64,000 nucleotides of DNA, taken from NCBI GenBank assembly GCA_036733965.1, contig DAIMZL010000004.1:1-64000 (forward strand), given 5' to 3'. This stretch comes from JAEXOD01 sp937930275 (GTDB taxonomy: Bacteria > Bacteroidota > Ignavibacteria > Ignavibacteriales > Melioribacteraceae). The notes under the pieces are model-generated. The model did no database searches and was not told the DNA's origin. It saw only the letters and a list, made by a program, of their open reading frames with translations. Position numbers and translations under genes: made by a program. Of the stretch, positions 61,687-64,000 are shown piece after piece. Every line of letters begins with the position of its first letter. Position 1 is the first letter of the stretch.

Positions 61687-62832
61687 ATGAAAAAAGTTCT
61701 TATTTTAGGTTCTACAGGCTCAATTGGCGTAAATACCTTAAATGTTATTAGGGAGTTTAACAGTTTATTTACAGTTGAGGCAATAACAACCAACAAAAAT
61801 ATTGAACTGTTAGTTAAGCAAATTGAAGAATTTAAACCGAAATTTGCGGTTGTAACAGACAGAAATGCCGCCGAAAAAATTAAAAGTACTTACTTTGGTA
61901 AAACTAAAATATTAAGCGGGAAAGAAGGACTGATAGAAATTGCAAAAAATTCCGATTATGATATTTTAGTTTCTGCGTTGGTGGGATTTGCCGGACTTGC
62001 ACCGACAATTGAATCAATTAAAAGAAGTAAGCGTATTGCTTTGGCTAATAAAGAAACATTAGTTGCAGCCGGAAAATTAGTTTTAGACCTTTGTGCTAAA
62101 TATCATGCTGAAATTATACCGGTGGATAGCGAACATAGCGCCATATTTCAGTGCTTGGTAGGAGAAAAAGAAAAGAGTATAAAAAAAATAATTTTAACGG
62201 CTTCCGGAGGACCTTTTTTACACAAAAGCAAAGAGGAGTTAAAATCGGTAACTTTACAGGAGGCATTAAATCATCCGAATTGGAATATGGGGAGTAAAAT
62301 TACAATAGATTCGGCAACAATGATGAATAAAGGGCTGGAAGTTATCGAAGCCCGTTGGTTATTTGATGTAAGTTTGGATAAACTTAATGTTATTATTCAT
62401 CCCCAATCAATAATTCACAGTATGGTTGAATTTTCTGACGGTGCTATAAAAGCACAGTTAAGTTCTCCCGATATGAAAATACCTATTCAGTATGCTTTAA
62501 GTTATCCTGATAGATTTAATAGCAACTTTGTTGAAACAGATTTTGTTAAATTAGGTAAACTTACTTTTTTTGAACCGGATTTCGAAAAGTTTAAATGTTT
62601 AAAACTTGCATATAGCGTGTTGGAACAAGGGGGTGTTTCCGCGTGTATATTGAATGCGGCAAACGAAATTGCAGTAAGCAGGTATTTAGCAAATAAAATA
62701 AAATTTGTTGATATACCGGAGTACATTGAGAAAGCTTTAAATACAATCCCAAATACAAAAGAATTTGATTTAGAGACAATTTTTGAAGTTGATTTAAAGA
62801 CGAGAAAATTTTTAATTGAGAATATTAATTAG
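61687..62832 (+). CDS. dxr: 1-deoxy-D-xylulose 5-phosphate reductoisomerase
   Basis: A 381-residue enzyme making 2-C-methyl-D-erythritol 4-phosphate, the committed step of non-mevalonate isoprenoid synthesis. The NADPH site is ILGSTGSIGVNTL, the metal and substrate motifs are VDSEHSAIFQCL, TASGGPF and NHPNWNMGSKITIDSATMMNKGLEVIEA. Length is typical. The rseP gene follows after 13 bases, a common pairing. Confidence 0.97.
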   Translation: MKKVLILGSTGSIGVNTLNVIREFNSLFTVEAITTNKNIELLVKQIEEFKPKFAVVTDRNAAEKIKSTYFGKTKILSGKEGLIEIAKNSDYDILVSALVGFAGLAPTIESIKRSKRIALANKETLVAAGKLVLDLCAKYHAEIIPVDSEHSAIFQCLVGEKEKSIKKIILTASGGPFLHKSKEELKSVTLQEALNHPNWNMGSKITIDSATMMNKGLEVIEARWLFDVSLDKLNVIIHPQSIIHSMVEFSDGAIKAQLSSPDMKIPIQYALSYPDRFNSNFVETDFVKLGKLTFFEPDFEKFKCLKLAYSVLEQGGVSACILNAANEIAVSRYLANKIKFVDIPEYIEKALNTIPNTKEFDLETIFEVDLKTRKFLIENIN

Positions 62833-62845
62833 GAGCATTATATAG

Positions 62846-64000
62846 ATGGATTATATAATTTATTTTGTTATTACAATTGCTATTTTAGTATTTGTACATG
62901 AATTAGGACACTTTTTAGCAGCTAAACTTTCCGGAATGCGAGCCGAAGTATTTGCAATCGGTTTTGGAAAAAGATTGTTCGGCTGGAATAAAATAATTGG
63001 CTTTACTTGGGGTGAGCTTCCAAAAGATTTTGACGGTGGCGATAATACCGATTATAGATTATGTTTATTACCTTTAGGCGGTTACGTTAAAATTTCCGGT
63101 ATGATTGATGAGAGTTTTGATACAAAATTTGCGTCAAGCGAACCACAGCCCTATGAATTTCGTGCTAAATCTACGCCGAAAAAACTGTTTGTAATTACTG
63201 CAGGCGTTTTAATGAACTTTTTATTAGCGCTTATTATTTTTTGGGGGATAAATTTTTTCCATGGCAAGCAGATTATTAAAACAACTACTTTGGGTATTGT
63301 TGAAAATGAGACAATTGCAAAAGAATCCGGTTTTAAATCATACGATAAAATTTTAAAGGTTAACGGTGTTAAAGTTAATGATTGGGAAGAGGTAATTACG
63401 GCATTTTTAATAAACAATGTCGGTAGAGATATAAAAGTACAAGTTTTACGTTCAGGCGAAAAAGTTGATTTATTTATTAGTAAAAATAAAATTAAAAAGA
63501 CAAGTAAAAGTAATTTCTTTTTACCGATAGGTAATACTGCCCCGGTAATTACGGACGTAATGAAAGACAGTCCGGCGATGACTGCAAAAATAAAAGCCGG
63601 CGATATTATATTAAGTATTAAAGATAGTGCTATAACCAGCAGCAGACAAGTTATAGGTTTAGTTTCGTCATCAAAAAATATTCCGATAAATTTAAAATTA
63701 TTGCGCGGTAAAGATACTATTAACGTTAGCACTACTCCATCATTTGAAGGTAAAATAGGTATAGCTTTAGGTGATGTTTATGACGGACCTATAGATTATA
63801 AAAAATATGGTTTTTTTAGTGCATTTTCTGTCAGTTTTGATAATATGATGAATTTGACGGGCGTAACATATATGATGTTTCGTAATGTTATTGCCGGTAA
63901 TGTGGAATTTAATAAAGTTTTTGGCGGTCCGTTAAAAATTGCTCAATTTGCTGCTAAATCTGCCGAAAGCGGAATACTTTCTTTCTTATCGTTTTTAGCG
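62846..64000 (+). CDS. rseP: Site-2 (RseP-type) membrane zinc metalloprotease, 3'-truncated
   Basis: The frame runs 385 codons to the end of the window without a stop. The zinc motif is HELGH at His18-Glu19-His22 in the first helix (VFVHELGHFLAAKLSG). Then come the LPLGGYVKISGM loop, the membrane helix after PKKLFVITAGVLMNFLLALIIF, and PDZ-like segments (AKESGFKSYDKILKVNGVKV; MTAKIKAGDIILSIKD). The C-terminal LDG motif should be beyond the window. It cleaves membrane-bound substrates such as anti-sigma factors. The ATG follows AGGAG. Confidence 0.93.
   Translation, partial: MDYIIYFVITIAILVFVHELGHFLAAKLSGMRAEVFAIGFGKRLFGWNKIIGFTWGELPKDFDGGDNTDYRLCLLPLGGYVKISGMIDESFDTKFASSEPQPYEFRAKSTPKKLFVITAGVLMNFLLALIIFWGINFFHGKQIIKTTTLGIVENETIAKESGFKSYDKILKVNGVKVNDWEEVITAFLINNVGRDIKVQVLRSGEKVDLFISKNKIKKTSKSNFFLPIGNTAPVITDVMKDSPAMTAKIKAGDIILSIKDSAITSSRQVIGLVSSSKNIPINLKLLRGKDTINVSTTPSFEGKIGIALGDVYDGPIDYKKYGFFSAFSVSFDNMMNLTGVTYMMFRNVIAGNVEFNKVFGGPLKIAQFAAKSAESGILSFLSFLA

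Noticed and set aside
63151..63732. 193-codon minus-strand ORF inside rseP
   Set aside because: It is antisense to a well-supported rseP frame with HELGH and PDZ segments.
1..64000. CRISPR array, prophage, IS element, rRNA or replication origin
   Set aside because: No regularly spaced repeats, transposase or phage genes, rRNA sequence or DnaA-box cluster was seen.

Overview
The window is low-GC DNA from a Gram-negative bacterium of the Bacteroidota/Chlorobiota/Ignavibacteria side of the FCB group. I favour an Ignavibacteria-like organism, as an inference. The sequence signs are a type IX secretion C-terminal sorting tail with an NYPNPFNP motif (1-596), a short primary sigma factor of about 284 residues lacking region 1.1, two small outer-membrane beta-barrel proteins, and promoter -10 elements of the form TATATTTG.

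Layout. 1-596 is the end of a secreted protein. 774-7098 is a plus-strand group: a heterodimeric ABC exporter, class I fructose-1,6-bisphosphatase (fbp), an 822-bp insert with two small genes, a thioredoxin-like protein and a four-helix membrane protein. The insert lies between two exact 230-bp copies of the fbp 3' end. 7138-38177 is an almost unbroken 31-kb transcription/translation block. It holds tRNA-Tyr/Gly/Thr, rpmG, tRNA-Trp, secE-nusG-rplKAJL-rpoBC, the str genes (rpsL, rpsG, fusA, tuf), the S10, spc and alpha gene sets through rpoA-rplQ, a tRNA-Gln between rplR and rpsE, and a strong terminator at the end.

38181-45880 continues on the plus strand: engB, a membrane GAF/degenerate-GGDEF protein, deoB, two tandem EutN/CcmL-type microcompartment vertex proteins, the primary sigma factor, an NlpC/P60 lipoprotein, fumarase C and a double CDGSH iron-sulfur protein. 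45986-49811 holds a secreted phosphodiesterase and an active/inactive M16 peptidase pair.

49808-61452 is a long minus-strand series: a degenerate polysaccharide-deacetylase-like protein, a crotonase, two beta-barrel proteins, an SRPBCC protein, truA, a 1229-residue GH13-family protein, holA, a cyclophilin, uppP and a flippase-like membrane protein that probably starts at ATT. The last 2.3 kb, divergent from this, holds dxr and the start of rseP.

Most of the window is conserved housekeeping DNA. The points that stand out are the fbp-flanked insert with a gene resembling the DUF6150 (septoil-knot) family, the microcompartment vertex genes coupled to deoB and the sigma factor, the tRNA-Gln inside the spc operon, the large GH13 protein with an altered region IV, and the uniform promoter geometry.
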